From Bacteroides finegoldii DSM 17565 (GTDB lineage: Bacteria; Bacteroidota; Bacteroidia; Bacteroidales; Bacteroidaceae): a DNA stretch of 43,012 nt. The position numbers were made by a program, and so were the translations under genes. Every line of letters begins with the position of its first letter. The first letter of the stretch is position 1. Location: contig NZ_GG688331.1 of assembly GCF_000156195.1 (NCBI RefSeq), positions 17,420-60,431 on the forward strand. Direction: 5' to 3'. A model generated the notes under the pieces. That model saw only the letters and a program-made list of their open reading frames with translations. It ran no database searches and had not been told where the DNA came from. Positions 9,305-17,366 of the stretch are shown here, in pieces.

Positions 9305-9736
9305 TTATTCGATAATTACGAGGTCAGTACCTTCAAGAACAGAATCTCCCTTGTTTACGTTGATTGCAGTAATCTTACCGTCTTTGTCAGCATTGATATT
9401 GTTTTCCATTTTCATGGCTTCCAATATAATGATGGTCTGTCCTTTCTTTACTGCATCTCCTACATTAACTTTAATATCGAGGATAACACCCGGAAGTGGA
9501 GATTTGACGCCTGATTTTCCGGAAGCTGGAGCGGCCGGTTTCACCACCTGAGTAGGAGCGGCCGGTGCATTAGGCATAGGACGTACTACCACAGGTTTTA
9601 CGGCTGCTTTGGGCTTCTTTTCCATTTCCACTTTATAATGCGTACCGTTCACTTCTACGTGAGCGATATTATCTTCAATATCTCCGATGGTTACTTTATA
9701 TAAGTTACCGTTGATTTTATATTTATATTCTTTCAT
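9305..9736 (-). CDS. mmdC: Biotin carrier subunit of the decarboxylase
   Basis: This 143-aa protein has an N-terminal beta domain (MKEYKYKINGNLYKVTIGDI), a flexible Pro/Ala linker at residues 45-75 (NAPAAPTQVVKPAAPA) and a C-terminal biotinyl domain. The biotin attachment site is EAMKMEN with Lys109. It shuttles the carboxyl group from the MmdA carboxyltransferase to the membrane subunit MmdB. It sits between mmdD and mmdB with tight spacing, so it is co-transcribed. Such carriers are often named acetyl-CoA carboxylase biotin carrier; the sodium-pump context argues for the decarboxylase complex. Confidence 0.93.
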   Translation of the reverse strand: MKEYKYKINGNLYKVTIGDIEDNIAHVEVNGTHYKVEMEKKPKAAVKPVVVRPMPNAPAAPTQVVKPAAPASGKSGVKSPLPGVILDIKVNVGDAVKKGQTIIILEAMKMENNINADKDGKITAINVNKGDSVLEGTDLVIIE

Positions 9737-9760
9737 CGTTTTTACTTTTTATAAGGTGAC

Positions 9761-10681
9761 TTACTTTCTGGGAGGAGTTTCGCGCAAAGTATAAATCTTT
9801 GAACTCCACGGTGAATAGCTCCGTTTTACGCGAGTAATGGTCAGTACAGTTTCTTCTACATCATGTACTTCATCCTGCATTTCGTGCAATGCCATAGAAA
9901 TAGCGGCATAAACTTCGCCCGGAGCTTGTGACAACTCTTTGGCTTCATGCTTGTCGATTCCTTTGGATTTCATTGTATTACGCTTACTCAGGTTGACGGC
10001 GACTTTACCTACTACTTTGAAAGCGATATACAGAAGGATAAGTCCGCAGAATACTACGCTCATGGCTGAAATGGACATGCCGATACCAACCGAGTCATGT
10101 TCTTCGAATTTTTCCATCTTGGCATTGCTGTCAAGAGTTTGGTTATTTGTGCTCGGTGTAACATATTTGTCACTGCTTCCACCTTTCACTTCCCATTCTG
10201 CTGCTCCGTCGCTAACACGTGCATACGATTGGTTAGGGCCTAAAACACCGGCGGGTATCACAACCTCGTCGATTAACTTTTTACCGGAGTCAAATAACCC
10301 GATCCAATTGGCGGCTTCCGGATTCAGCTTGCAACTTGTGTGGAAAGTACCACGGTTAGGCTCGCCGTCTGCCCAGAAAAGGGCATGTTGACGCGGCTTT
10401 ATCAGTGTCAGTACGTCACCTTTCGGAATAAAGTAAGTAACTGTATCGCCCGGTTGGTTGCTCACTTTCAGTAAGCAAGCTGCCAGATCGGCGCTACCGA
10501 ATGATTTATTGAATATTTCAATCCATGCGCTGTGCAGTCCGTAGTCATCCTGAAAATTACTTTGGTTGTCTATCAGGACTTCGTTCAGTACCAGCTTGCT
10601 GTTCGACTTTTTCTCTCCACAAGAAGTGAGCCCGATCAGTAATAGCAGAGAAAGGAATATTCCGATTTTGGTTTTATTCAT
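9761..10681 (-). CDS. Lamin-tail domain fused to OadG-type decarboxylase gamma subunit
   Basis: I start this gene at ATG 10681 (MNKTKIGIF), giving 306 aa. The longer frame from 10732 would overlap mmdA, and the shorter start gives a clean lipoprotein signal (LLLIGLTSC). Residues ~30-160 look like a lamin-tail (LTD) beta-sandwich (NEVLIDNQ..WIEIFNKS..DLAACLLKVSN). Residues ~200-225 form a membrane helix (VVFCGLILLYIAFKVV). The rest is a cytoplasmic tail resembling OAD gamma, the small subunit that assembles carboxyltransferase with the membrane pump. Classical gamma subunits are ~80-120 aa with no periplasmic domain, so the fused exported domain is notable. It lies between mmdA and mmdC in the operon. 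Confidence 0.75.
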   Translation of the reverse strand: MNKTKIGIFLSLLLLIGLTSCGEKKSNSKLVLNEVLIDNQSNFQDDYGLHSAWIEIFNKSFGSADLAACLLKVSNQPGDTVTYFIPKGDVLTLIKPRQHALFWADGEPNRGTFHTSCKLNPEAANWIGLFDSGKKLIDEVVIPAGVLGPNQSYARVSDGAAEWEVKGGSSDKYVTPSTNNQTLDSNAKMEKFEEHDSVGIGMSISAMSVVFCGLILLYIAFKVVGKVAVNLSKRNTMKSKGIDKHEAKELSQAPGEVYAAISMALHEMQDEVHDVEETVLTITRVKRSYSPWSSKIYTLRETPPRK

Positions 10682-10712
10682 AATCGTTCTTGTTTTAATG
10701 TGAAAAGTTGGA

Positions 10713-12266
10713 TTACAACGGAATATTTCCATGCTTCTTAGCCGGATTGGTCAGTTTCTTAGTCTGCAACTGTTGTAAAGCGCGAATAACACGGAAACGT
10801 GTGTTACGTGGCTCAATCACATCGTCAATGTAACCGTATTTAGCGGCATTATAAGGATTAGCAAACAATTTCGTGTATTCTGCTTCTTTCTCGGCTAGGA
10901 ATTGAGCGGGATTCTCCTGATCTTTAGCTTCGCGTGCATATAATACCTCTACTGCTCCGGCACCACCCATTACTGCGATTTCAGCAGTCGGCCATGCATA
11001 ATTCATGTCACCGCGAAGCTGCTTACAACTCATCACAATATGAGAACCTCCGTAGGACTTACGCAAAGTAATAGTTACTTTAGGTACGGTAGCCTCACCG
11101 TATGCATATAATAATTTAGCACCGTGCAGGATTACACCGTTGTATTCCTGGCCTGTTCCCGGAAGGAATCCCGGTACATCTACCAGCGATACGATAGGTA
11201 TATTGAACGCATCGCAGAAACGGACGAAACGTGCACCCTTACGAGATGCGTTGCTATCGAGCACACCTGCCAGATATTTCGGCTGGTTGGCAACGATACC
11301 TACTGACTGTCCGTTGAAACGTGCGAAACCGATGATAATATTCTTAGCATAATCTTTTTGGATTTCCAGGAATTCTCCGTTATCTACGATGGCTCCGATC
11401 ACTTCGTACATATCATACGGCTTAGTCGGACTATCGGGAATAATATCATTCAAAGAATCTTCCAGACGATCGATTGGGTCTGTGCAATCCACATACGGAG
11501 CTTCTTCAAGATTATTTTGAGGAATATAGCTCAACAGTTTGCGGATTAATGCGAAACCTTCTTCTTCGGTTTTGGCAGTGAAATGAGTGACGCCTGATTT
11601 GGTAGAGTGAACACTTGCGCCACCGAGATTTTCCTGACTGACGTCTTCACCTGTTACTGTTTTTACAACTTTCGGTCCGGTAAGGAACATATAGGAAGTA
11701 CCTTCCATCATCAAAGTGAAGTCCGTTAGAGCCGGAGAGTATACGGCACCACCGGCACAAGGACCGAAGATACCGGAAATTTGCGGAATGACACCGGAGG
11801 CAAGGATATTACGTTGGAAGATTTCAGCATAGCCGGCAAGAGCATTGATACCCTCTTGAATACGGGCACCGCCTGAGTCGTTGATGCCGATACAAGGTGC
11901 ACCCATCTTCATGGCCTGATCCATGATTTTGCAAATCTTCTGTGACATTGTTTCAGACAGTGAACCGGCAGAAACGGTGAAGTCCTGTGCGAACACATAT
12001 ACCAGACGTCCTTCGATAGTACCGCAACCGGTTACTACACCGTCTCCGGGATAGTGCTTCTTGTCCATGCCGAAGTTCGTACATCTGTGCTCAACGAACA
12101 TGTCCATTTCTTCAAAGCTACCTTCATCCAGCAACATAGCTAGACGTTCGCGTGCTGTGTATTTCCCTTTTTCATGTTGCTTCGCAATTGCTTTCTCACC
12201 GCCTCCGAGACGTGCTACGGCACGGCGTTCAATAAGCTCTTTAATTTTTTCAAGTTGATTACTCAT
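10713..12266 (-). CDS. mmdA: Methylmalonyl-CoA decarboxylase alpha (carboxyltransferase) subunit
   Basis: This 517-aa protein has the two crotonase-fold carboxyltransferase halves of the acyl-CoA carboxylase beta/PccB/MmdA family. Signature stretches include MGAPCIGINDSGGARIQEG, FGPCAGGAVYSPALTDF, VDVPGFLPGTGQE and GAGAVEVLYAR. It transfers the carboxyl group of methylmalonyl-CoA to biotin on MmdC, releasing propionyl-CoA. The adjacent epimerase, biotin carrier and sodium-pump subunit support the decarboxylase role over propionyl-CoA carboxylase. No biotin carboxylase gene is present in the operon, which fits a decarboxylase. It starts 28 nt after mce. Confidence 0.93.
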   Translation of the reverse strand: MSNQLEKIKELIERRAVARLGGGEKAIAKQHEKGKYTARERLAMLLDEGSFEEMDMFVEHRCTNFGMDKKHYPGDGVVTGCGTIEGRLVYVFAQDFTVSAGSLSETMSQKICKIMDQAMKMGAPCIGINDSGGARIQEGINALAGYAEIFQRNILASGVIPQISGIFGPCAGGAVYSPALTDFTLMMEGTSYMFLTGPKVVKTVTGEDVSQENLGGASVHSTKSGVTHFTAKTEEEGFALIRKLLSYIPQNNLEEAPYVDCTDPIDRLEDSLNDIIPDSPTKPYDMYEVIGAIVDNGEFLEIQKDYAKNIIIGFARFNGQSVGIVANQPKYLAGVLDSNASRKGARFVRFCDAFNIPIVSLVDVPGFLPGTGQEYNGVILHGAKLLYAYGEATVPKVTITLRKSYGGSHIVMSCKQLRGDMNYAWPTAEIAVMGGAGAVEVLYAREAKDQENPAQFLAEKEAEYTKLFANPYNAAKYGYIDDVIEPRNTRFRVIRALQQLQTKKLTNPAKKHGNIPL

Positions 12267-12294
12267 GAGTTCTTGTTAGTTTTAGAGTTTATGA

Positions 12295-12699
12295 TTAATG
12301 TTCGCAGAGTTCTGTCAGCACACCTAGAGTGGACTTCGGGTGGAGGAAAGCGATATTCAAACCTTCGGCACCTTTGCGCGGAGCCTTGTCAATCAGGCGG
12401 ATTTCTTTGCTTTCTGCTTCTGCCAAGGCATTGGCTACGCCATCTTCTACGGCAAATGCAACGTGATGAACACCTGCACCTTTGTTTTCAATAAACTTAG
12501 CGATGGTACTCTCCGGGCAAGTCGGCTCCAACAGCTCAATTTTTGTTTCGCCTACTTTTAAGAAAGCAGTTCTTACCTTCTGATCTTCCACTGTTTCAAT
12601 GTTGTAACATTTCAGACCCAATACATTTTCGTAGTAAGGAAGGGCTTCTTCGATGCTTTTTACAGCAATGCCCAGATGTTCAATGTGTGAAATCTTCAT
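12295..12699 (-). CDS. mce: Methylmalonyl-CoA epimerase
   Basis: This 134-aa VOC-fold (glyoxalase-like) protein begins MKISHIEHLGIAVKSIEEAL and has the paired metal-ligand segments HIEHLGIAV and GVHHVAFAVED, plus the glutamates of the family. It interconverts the (R) and (S) forms of methylmalonyl-CoA, linking methylmalonyl-CoA mutase to the decarboxylase in the succinate-to-propionate route. It is the first gene of the five-gene operon. The upstream gap (12700-12872) shows no clear promoter match that I can defend. Confidence 0.93.
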   Translation of the reverse strand: MKISHIEHLGIAVKSIEEALPYYENVLGLKCYNIETVEDQKVRTAFLKVGETKIELLEPTCPESTIAKFIENKGAGVHHVAFAVEDGVANALAEAESKEIRLIDKAPRKGAEGLNIAFLHPKSTLGVLTELCEH

Positions 12700-12872
12700 A
12701 ACTATACTTTTTTATTTGGTTTTAATTATGTGCTTATATGGCATAAAACAGCACAAAGAAAGACAATTCTTACCTAATAAAGAAATATTTCTGCATTTAA
12801 TTGCTGCGTTATAAAGCATAAAAAATCATAGGATAGGATATGAAGAACTGTTTTGTAATCTTGAGATTACAT

Positions 12873-13871
12873 TTAGACATAAAATTTGACTAGCAGATTG
12901 TTTAGCCAAGTCCAACTGACACGAAACCAGCGGCGGGTACTGCTTTGTTTTCCGCCAAAGCGAAGCACGAAATCCCGATAGCCATGTTTACGGAACGGAA
13001 GTCCTACATCCATGAATTCCATGTGGCGGAACCCGCGTTGATGGGCATCTTCCAATGCTTTCCAAACAGCCAGTATACCGGGATATTGCAATGCGTATGT
13101 CTTTCGCATTCCTCCTGAAAACCAAAGGAAGGCACTTTCTTCGGAATAGATACAGACAGCTCCGCCGATAATTTTCTCCTTATATTTGACGATGAATATT
13201 TTTGCCTGTTTGCCTCTGATGAGCATACTGTTCATGTGCCGGAAGAAATCGTTGGCGGGGAAATATCTGCGTATACGGGAGGAATAGACTTTATGTAGCA
13301 TTCGTGAGAAATCGCGAATCTCTTCTACTGTATGTGCCTCTTCTACTTTTGCTCCGTTCTTAAGTCCTTTTTTTATTTGCCGAATACGTGACGGACTAAA
13401 TCGGTCTTCTACATTTTTCATACCATGCAGCGAGTTGCGTACCCGTAGCCAATTGACCGGAAAGTAGTTATTGTTTCGGAAGAAACGATAACCGAACATT
13501 GAATTATTCAGATTACGGAATTCGATAAGGAAGCAGGTGCGTGTTGCCTCCTGAGTGAGATGCTCAAGCATCTCTCCAAAAACTTCCTCAGCTTTTTCCT
13601 TGTTGGTGGAAAGCGACTCATCCAGCCCTTCGCCTTCACTGTATACTACACAGTGTTTTACCAATGAAGAGGGGAGCCATCTTTTTGCTTTGCGGATGGC
13701 TGCGAGTAAACGTGCCATCGGTTTGCCGTTTTCCGTTGCCACTATCAATAAAGGAGTATAACCCGGAGTCGCTTCGTAAATCAGAAACAACTCTTTGGAA
13801 TGAAAGGTATTCTTTCCCGGCAAATCAGGAATATCCTTTCCTTTATAATATGTTGTTAGTTTAAGTGGCAT
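12873..13871 (-). CDS. FemAB/GNAT-like acyltransferase
   Basis: This 332-aa cytoplasmic protein has a C-terminal GNAT/FemAB-type acyltransferase region (residues ~185-320). It contains KIFIVKYKEKIIGGAVCIYSEE, then WKALEDAHQRGFRHMEFMDVG and a terminal GYRDFVLRFGG, the pattern of acetyltransferase_6 proteins that transfer acyl or aminoacyl groups, often in cell envelope synthesis. The N-terminal half is less diagnostic. It stands alone, divergent from the carbonic anhydrase gene. The substrate is unknown. Confidence 0.7.
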   Translation of the reverse strand: MPLKLTTYYKGKDIPDLPGKNTFHSKELFLIYEATPGYTPLLIVATENGKPMARLLAAIRKAKRWLPSSLVKHCVVYSEGEGLDESLSTNKEKAEEVFGEMLEHLTQEATRTCFLIEFRNLNNSMFGYRFFRNNNYFPVNWLRVRNSLHGMKNVEDRFSPSRIRQIKKGLKNGAKVEEAHTVEEIRDFSRMLHKVYSSRIRRYFPANDFFRHMNSMLIRGKQAKIFIVKYKEKIIGGAVCIYSEESAFLWFSGGMRKTYALQYPGILAVWKALEDAHQRGFRHMEFMDVGLPFRKHGYRDFVLRFGGKQSSTRRWFRVSWTWLNNLLVKFYV

Positions 13872-13927
13872 TCAACTACAAATTTACAATTTTTATTTCT
13901 CATACAACAAAAAAACGGATAATTTGT

Positions 13928-13935
13928 TACTTTTG
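13928..13935 (+). promoter_or_regulatory. Carbonic anhydrase -7 promoter element
   Basis: TACTTTTG matches TAnnTTTG and lies 35 nt upstream of the ATG at 13970. It also argues against the longer reading frame that begins at 13865. Confidence 0.55.
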
Positions 13936-13969
13936 TGTATTAGTAAAATATATAAATGGAATAACTACT

Positions 13970-14512
13970 ATGATTGACGAAATTTTAGCTTATAACAAGC
14001 AATTTGTAGAGAAGAAAGGATATGAAGAGTATATAACGAACAAGTACCCTGATAAAAAAATAGCGATTCTTTCTTGCATGGATACCCGTCTGACAGCATT
14101 GCTTCCGGCAGCGTTGGGTATAAAGAACGGTGATGTGAAAATGATAAAAAATGCAGGAGGGGTTATTTCCCATCCTTTCGGCAGTGTGATTCGCAGCTTG
14201 CTCGTTGCCATTTTTGAGTTGGGAGTAGAAGAGATTATGGTGATTGCTCATTCTGACTGTGGGGCTTGCCACATGCATAGTGAGGAGATGATCGGGAAAA
14301 TGAAAGCGCGGGGGATCAATCCGGATTATATTGACATGATGCGTTTCTGTGGAGTAGATTTTAATTCCTGGTTGGACGGTTTTGAAGATACGGAGAAGTC
14401 GGTAAGAGGAACTGTTGATTTTATCGTACACCATCCTTTGATTCCTTCGGATGTGAGAGTTTACGGATTTATTATTGATTCTACGACCGGAGAATTGACG
14501 AGAATAGTATAA
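13970..14512 (+). CDS. Beta-class carbonic anhydrase
   Basis: This 180-aa cytoplasmic enzyme hydrates CO2 to bicarbonate. Beta-class zinc ligands are visible: Cys36 within SCMDTRL (with the Asp38-Arg40 dyad), and His94 and Cys97 within AHSDCGAC. NAGGVISHP is the usual active-site loop. The start at 13970 is preferred because the extra upstream 35 codons are not conserved-looking and contain the promoter element. It heads a plus-strand gene cluster, but the nitroreductase gene after it has its own -7 element. Bicarbonate supply would suit the CO2-dependent fumarate pathway of Bacteroides (inference). Confidence 0.9.
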   Translation: MIDEILAYNKQFVEKKGYEEYITNKYPDKKIAILSCMDTRLTALLPAALGIKNGDVKMIKNAGGVISHPFGSVIRSLLVAIFELGVEEIMVIAHSDCGACHMHSEEMIGKMKARGINPDYIDMMRFCGVDFNSWLDGFEDTEKSVRGTVDFIVHHPLIPSDVRVYGFIIDSTTGELTRIV

Positions 14513-14518
14513 TTGCAT

Positions 14519-14526
14519 TATCTTTG
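14519..14526 (+). promoter_or_regulatory. Nitroreductase cluster -7 promoter element
   Basis: TATCTTTG is an exact TAnnTTTG match, 31 nt upstream of the nitroreductase ATG and just after the carbonic anhydrase stop. Confidence 0.6.
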
Positions 14527-14557
14527 CATACATTAATCAGATGAAACCGGAAATGAT

Positions 14558-15094
14558 ATGGAAAATTTCAGTGAATTGATAAAGAACCGTCGCAGTATGC
14601 GTAAGTTTACTGATGAAGAACTGACTCAGGATGAGGTGGTTGCCTTGATGAAAGCCGCTTTGATGTCTCCCTCTTCCAAACGCAGTAATAGTTGGCAATT
14701 TATAGTTGTTGATGATAAAGAAATATTAAAAGAGCTGTCTCACTGTAAGGAGCAGGCCTCTTCCTTTATTGCTGACGCCGCTTTGGCGATTGTTGTAATG
14801 GCTGATCCGTTGGCGAGTGATGTTTGGATTGAAGATGCTGCGATTGCCTCCATTATGATACAGTTACAGGCGGAAGATCTCGGCTTGGGAAGCTGCTGGG
14901 TGCAGGTTCGCGAACGTTTCACTGCTACCGGAATGCCTTCCGATGAATTTGTTCATGGAATCCTGGGTATTCCTCTGCAACTTCAAATTCTTTCCGTTAT
15001 TGCTATCGGACATAAAGGGATGGAACGTAAACCTTTCAACGAAGAACATCTTCAATGGGAGAAAATTCATATTAATAAATTCGGAGGAAAATAA
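14558..15094 (+). CDS. Nitroreductase-family flavoprotein
   Basis: This 178-aa protein has the FMN-binding N-terminus RRSMRKFTDEEL and the SPSSKRSNSWQFIVV segment typical of NAD(P)H nitroreductases, followed by LGLGSCWVQVRER near residue 110. It should be a dimeric FMN oxidoreductase acting in the cytoplasm on an undefined nitro- or quinone-like substrate. The next gene begins 2 nt after its stop, so the two are co-transcribed. Confidence 0.9.
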   Translation: MENFSELIKNRRSMRKFTDEELTQDEVVALMKAALMSPSSKRSNSWQFIVVDDKEILKELSHCKEQASSFIADAALAIVVMADPLASDVWIEDAAIASIMIQLQAEDLGLGSCWVQVRERFTATGMPSDEFVHGILGIPLQLQILSVIAIGHKGMERKPFNEEHLQWEKIHINKFGGK

Positions 15095-15096
15095 AT

Positions 15097-15432
15097 ATGG
15101 GAGCTGCTAAAGCGAGTAACAGCAAAGATACTTATTTGGCTACTGCTGTTACCTTTATCGTTATTGGAGCACTTTATCTGATTGATAAACTGATTCATTT
15201 CTCCACCCTCGGGTTGCCTTGGGTGATGAATAAAGACAATATGTTATTGTATGCTTCGATCTGTTTTCTTATTTTCAAACGCGATAAATCAATTGGTTTT
15301 GTGTTACTTGGTCTTTGGCTAGTGATGAATATCGGCTTGGTTATGTCATTGCTGGGTTCGTTATCCGGGTATCTGCTGCCATTGACTCTGCTCATTATCG
15401 GAATCATTTTATTCTGGTTTGCAAAACGGTAA
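15097..15432 (+). CDS. Small four-helix membrane protein (LiaF TM-domain-like)
   Basis: This 111-aa protein has about four hydrophobic segments (roughly residues 11-28, 45-60, 68-85 and 90-108) with short loops, ending in FWFAKR. The pattern resembles the LiaF-type transmembrane domain found in envelope-stress proteins. No catalytic motif is visible. It is tightly linked to the nitroreductase gene before it and the DUF2520 gene after it, but the functional link is unclear. Confidence 0.65.
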   Translation: MGAAKASNSKDTYLATAVTFIVIGALYLIDKLIHFSTLGLPWVMNKDNMLLYASICFLIFKRDKSIGFVLLGLWLVMNIGLVMSLLGSLSGYLLPLTLLIIGIILFWFAKR

Positions 15433-15439
15433 AGAAGTA

Positions 15440-16234
15440 ATGAATAGAAGTATAGAAGATACCCCGATTATATTTATCGGTGCCGGGAATTTGGCCACTA
15501 ATCTGGCAAAGGCGCTTTATTACAAAGGTTTTCGTATCGTGCAAGTGTATAGTCGGACGGAAGAATCTGCCCGTGCTTTAGCCGAACAGGTAGAAGCCGG
15601 ATATACGACGGATTTACAGGAAATATCAAAAGAAGCCCGATTATATATTGTATCTCTGAAAGATGCGGCTTTTGTTGAATTATTGCCTCAGATAACGGAA
15701 GGAAAGCAAGATGCGCTGTTGGTACATACGGCGGGCAGTATCCCGATGAGTGTTTGGGAGAAATATGCGGAACGTTATGGAGTGTTTTACCCCATGCAGA
15801 CTTTCAGTAAGCAACGTGAAGTTAATTTCCGGGAAATACCCTTCTTTGTTGAGGCGAAAAGACCGGAAGATGTGGAACTTCTGAAAGCGATAGCTGCGAC
15901 TCTTTCGGATAATGTGTACGAGATAACTTCCGAACAGCGTAAGAGTCTTCATTTGGCTGCTGTCTTTATCTGTAATTTTACAAATCATATGTATGCCTTA
16001 GCGGCGGATTTGCTTGAAAAGTATAATCTGCCTTTTGATGTTATGCTTCCGTTGATTGATGAGACTGCGCGTAAAGTACACGAATTGACACCTCATGAGG
16101 CACAAACCGGACCGGCAGTGCGTTATGATGAAAATGTGATAAGTAATCATCTTGCTATGTTGGTAGATTCTCCGGCATTGCAGGAAATATATAAACTAAT
16201 GAGTAAAAGTATCCATGAGCACCATCAACTATGA
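15440..16234 (+). CDS. Rossmann-fold/DUF2520 oxidoreductase-like protein
   Basis: The 264-aa product starts at ATG 15440, preceded by AAAGAAG; the longer frame begins with TTG inside the previous gene and is less likely. The N-terminus has a dinucleotide-binding motif (FIGAGNLATNLAKAL), and the C-terminal helical part (residues ~125-260) fits DUF2520, as in NADP/F420-dependent oxidoreductase-like and ketopantoate-reductase-like proteins. The substrate is unknown. Its 3' end overlaps kdsC by 20 nt, showing translational coupling. Confidence 0.85.
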   Translation: MNRSIEDTPIIFIGAGNLATNLAKALYYKGFRIVQVYSRTEESARALAEQVEAGYTTDLQEISKEARLYIVSLKDAAFVELLPQITEGKQDALLVHTAGSIPMSVWEKYAERYGVFYPMQTFSKQREVNFREIPFFVEAKRPEDVELLKAIAATLSDNVYEITSEQRKSLHLAAVFICNFTNHMYALAADLLEKYNLPFDVMLPLIDETARKVHELTPHEAQTGPAVRYDENVISNHLAMLVDSPALQEIYKLMSKSIHEHHQL

Positions 16235-16736
16235 TTTATCCCGTATCAAGGCTTTAGCTTTCGATGTTGACGGAGTCTTGAGTTCGACCACAGTTCCCCT
16301 GCATCCCTCCGGTGAACCGATGCGTACTGTGAATATTAAGGATGGTTATGCTATCCAACTTGCCGTAAAGAAAGGGCTTCATATCGCTATCATTACCGGA
16401 GGGCGGACAGAAGCCGTACGTATCCGCTTTGAAGGCTTGGGAGTGAAGGATTTGTATATGGGCTCTGCCGTAAAGATACATGATTATCATGCGTTCCGTG
16501 ATAAATACGGATTGTCTGACGATGAAATATTATATATGGGGGATGATGTGCCCGATATAGAAGTGATGCGTGAATGCGGTCTTCCCTGCTGCCCGAAAGA
16601 TGCTGTTCCAGAAGTAAAATCCGTAGCAAAGTACATCTCTTATGCTGACGGCGGTCATGGCTGCGGACGTGATGTGGTGGAGCAAGTGCTGAAAGCTCAT
16701 GGGCTGTGGATGGCACAGGATGCTTTTGGTTGGTAG
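16215..16736 (+). CDS. kdsC: KdsC-like HAD phosphatase
   Basis: This 173-aa protein is of the C0-type HAD-IIIA family and contains the nucleophile motif FDVDGVLS (Asp17, Asp19), the motif II ITGGRTEAV, Lys in GSAVK and the metal site MGDDVPDIEVM. KdsC hydrolyses 3-deoxy-D-manno-octulosonate 8-phosphate to Kdo in LPS core synthesis. No cap domain is present, as expected for a tetrameric KdsC. It overlaps the DUF2520 gene, with maf 48 nt after it. A related sugar phosphatase activity cannot be excluded. Confidence 0.87.
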   Translation: MSTINYDLSRIKALAFDVDGVLSSTTVPLHPSGEPMRTVNIKDGYAIQLAVKKGLHIAIITGGRTEAVRIRFEGLGVKDLYMGSAVKIHDYHAFRDKYGLSDDEILYMGDDVPDIEVMRECGLPCCPKDAVPEVKSVAKYISYADGGHGCGRDVVEQVLKAHGLWMAQDAFGW

Positions 16737-16784
16737 TACACAAAAAAGAACAAACAGAATAACTAATTCGTAATTGATAAAGTA

Positions 16785-17366
16785 ATGCTTGATAATTTAA
16801 AGAAATATCAGATCATATTAGCTTCCAACTCGCCTCGTCGGAAAGAGCTAATGTCGGGTTTGGGAGTAGATTATGTGGTAAGGACTTTACCCGATGTGGA
16901 TGAATCCTATCCGGATACATTGGCTGGAGCGGAGATACCCGAATTCATAGCCCGTGAAAAGGCGGACGCCTATCGTGCAATGATGAAATCGGGAGAATTA
17001 TTAGTGACTGCTGATACCATTGTCTGGTTGGATGGTCAGGTTTTGGGCAAACCGGAAGGGAGAGAAGGGGCTGTTGAAATGCTCCGTGCACTTTCGGGGA
17101 AATCACATCAGGTTTTCACCGGTGTTTGCCTGACTACCACTGAATGGCAGAAAAGTTTTACCGCATCTTCCGATGTCCTGTTCGATGTCTTGTCTGACGA
17201 TGAAATACAGTATTATGTCGATCGTTACCAACCTATGGATAAGGCGGGAGCATACGGTGTACAGGAATGGATTGGATATATCGGAGTGAAATCTATTTCC
17301 GGTAGCTTCTATAATATAATGGGACTCCCCATACAAAAGCTGTACGGGGAGTTGAAAAAGTTATAA
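16785..17366 (+). CDS. maf: Maf-like nucleoside triphosphate pyrophosphatase
   Basis: This 193-aa protein opens with the Maf signature LASNSPRRKELM, followed by LPDVDES, FIAREKADAY and LVTADTIVWLDGQVLGKP. Family members hydrolyse dTTP/UTP or modified nucleotides to monophosphates, as house-cleaning enzymes or septum-related factors. It is the last gene of the plus-strand cluster. Its stop overlaps the converging TPR gene's stop by 6 nt, leaving no room for a dedicated terminator. Confidence 0.92.
   Translation: MLDNLKKYQIILASNSPRRKELMSGLGVDYVVRTLPDVDESYPDTLAGAEIPEFIAREKADAYRAMMKSGELLVTADTIVWLDGQVLGKPEGREGAVEMLRALSGKSHQVFTGVCLTTTEWQKSFTASSDVLFDVLSDDEIQYYVDRYQPMDKAGAYGVQEWIGYIGVKSISGSFYNIMGLPIQKLYGELKKL

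Noticed and set aside
13985..14533. 182-codon minus-strand frame opposite carbonic anhydrase
   Set aside because: It is antisense to a clear enzyme with complete active-site residues; the translation is His/Ser/Tyr-rich noise.
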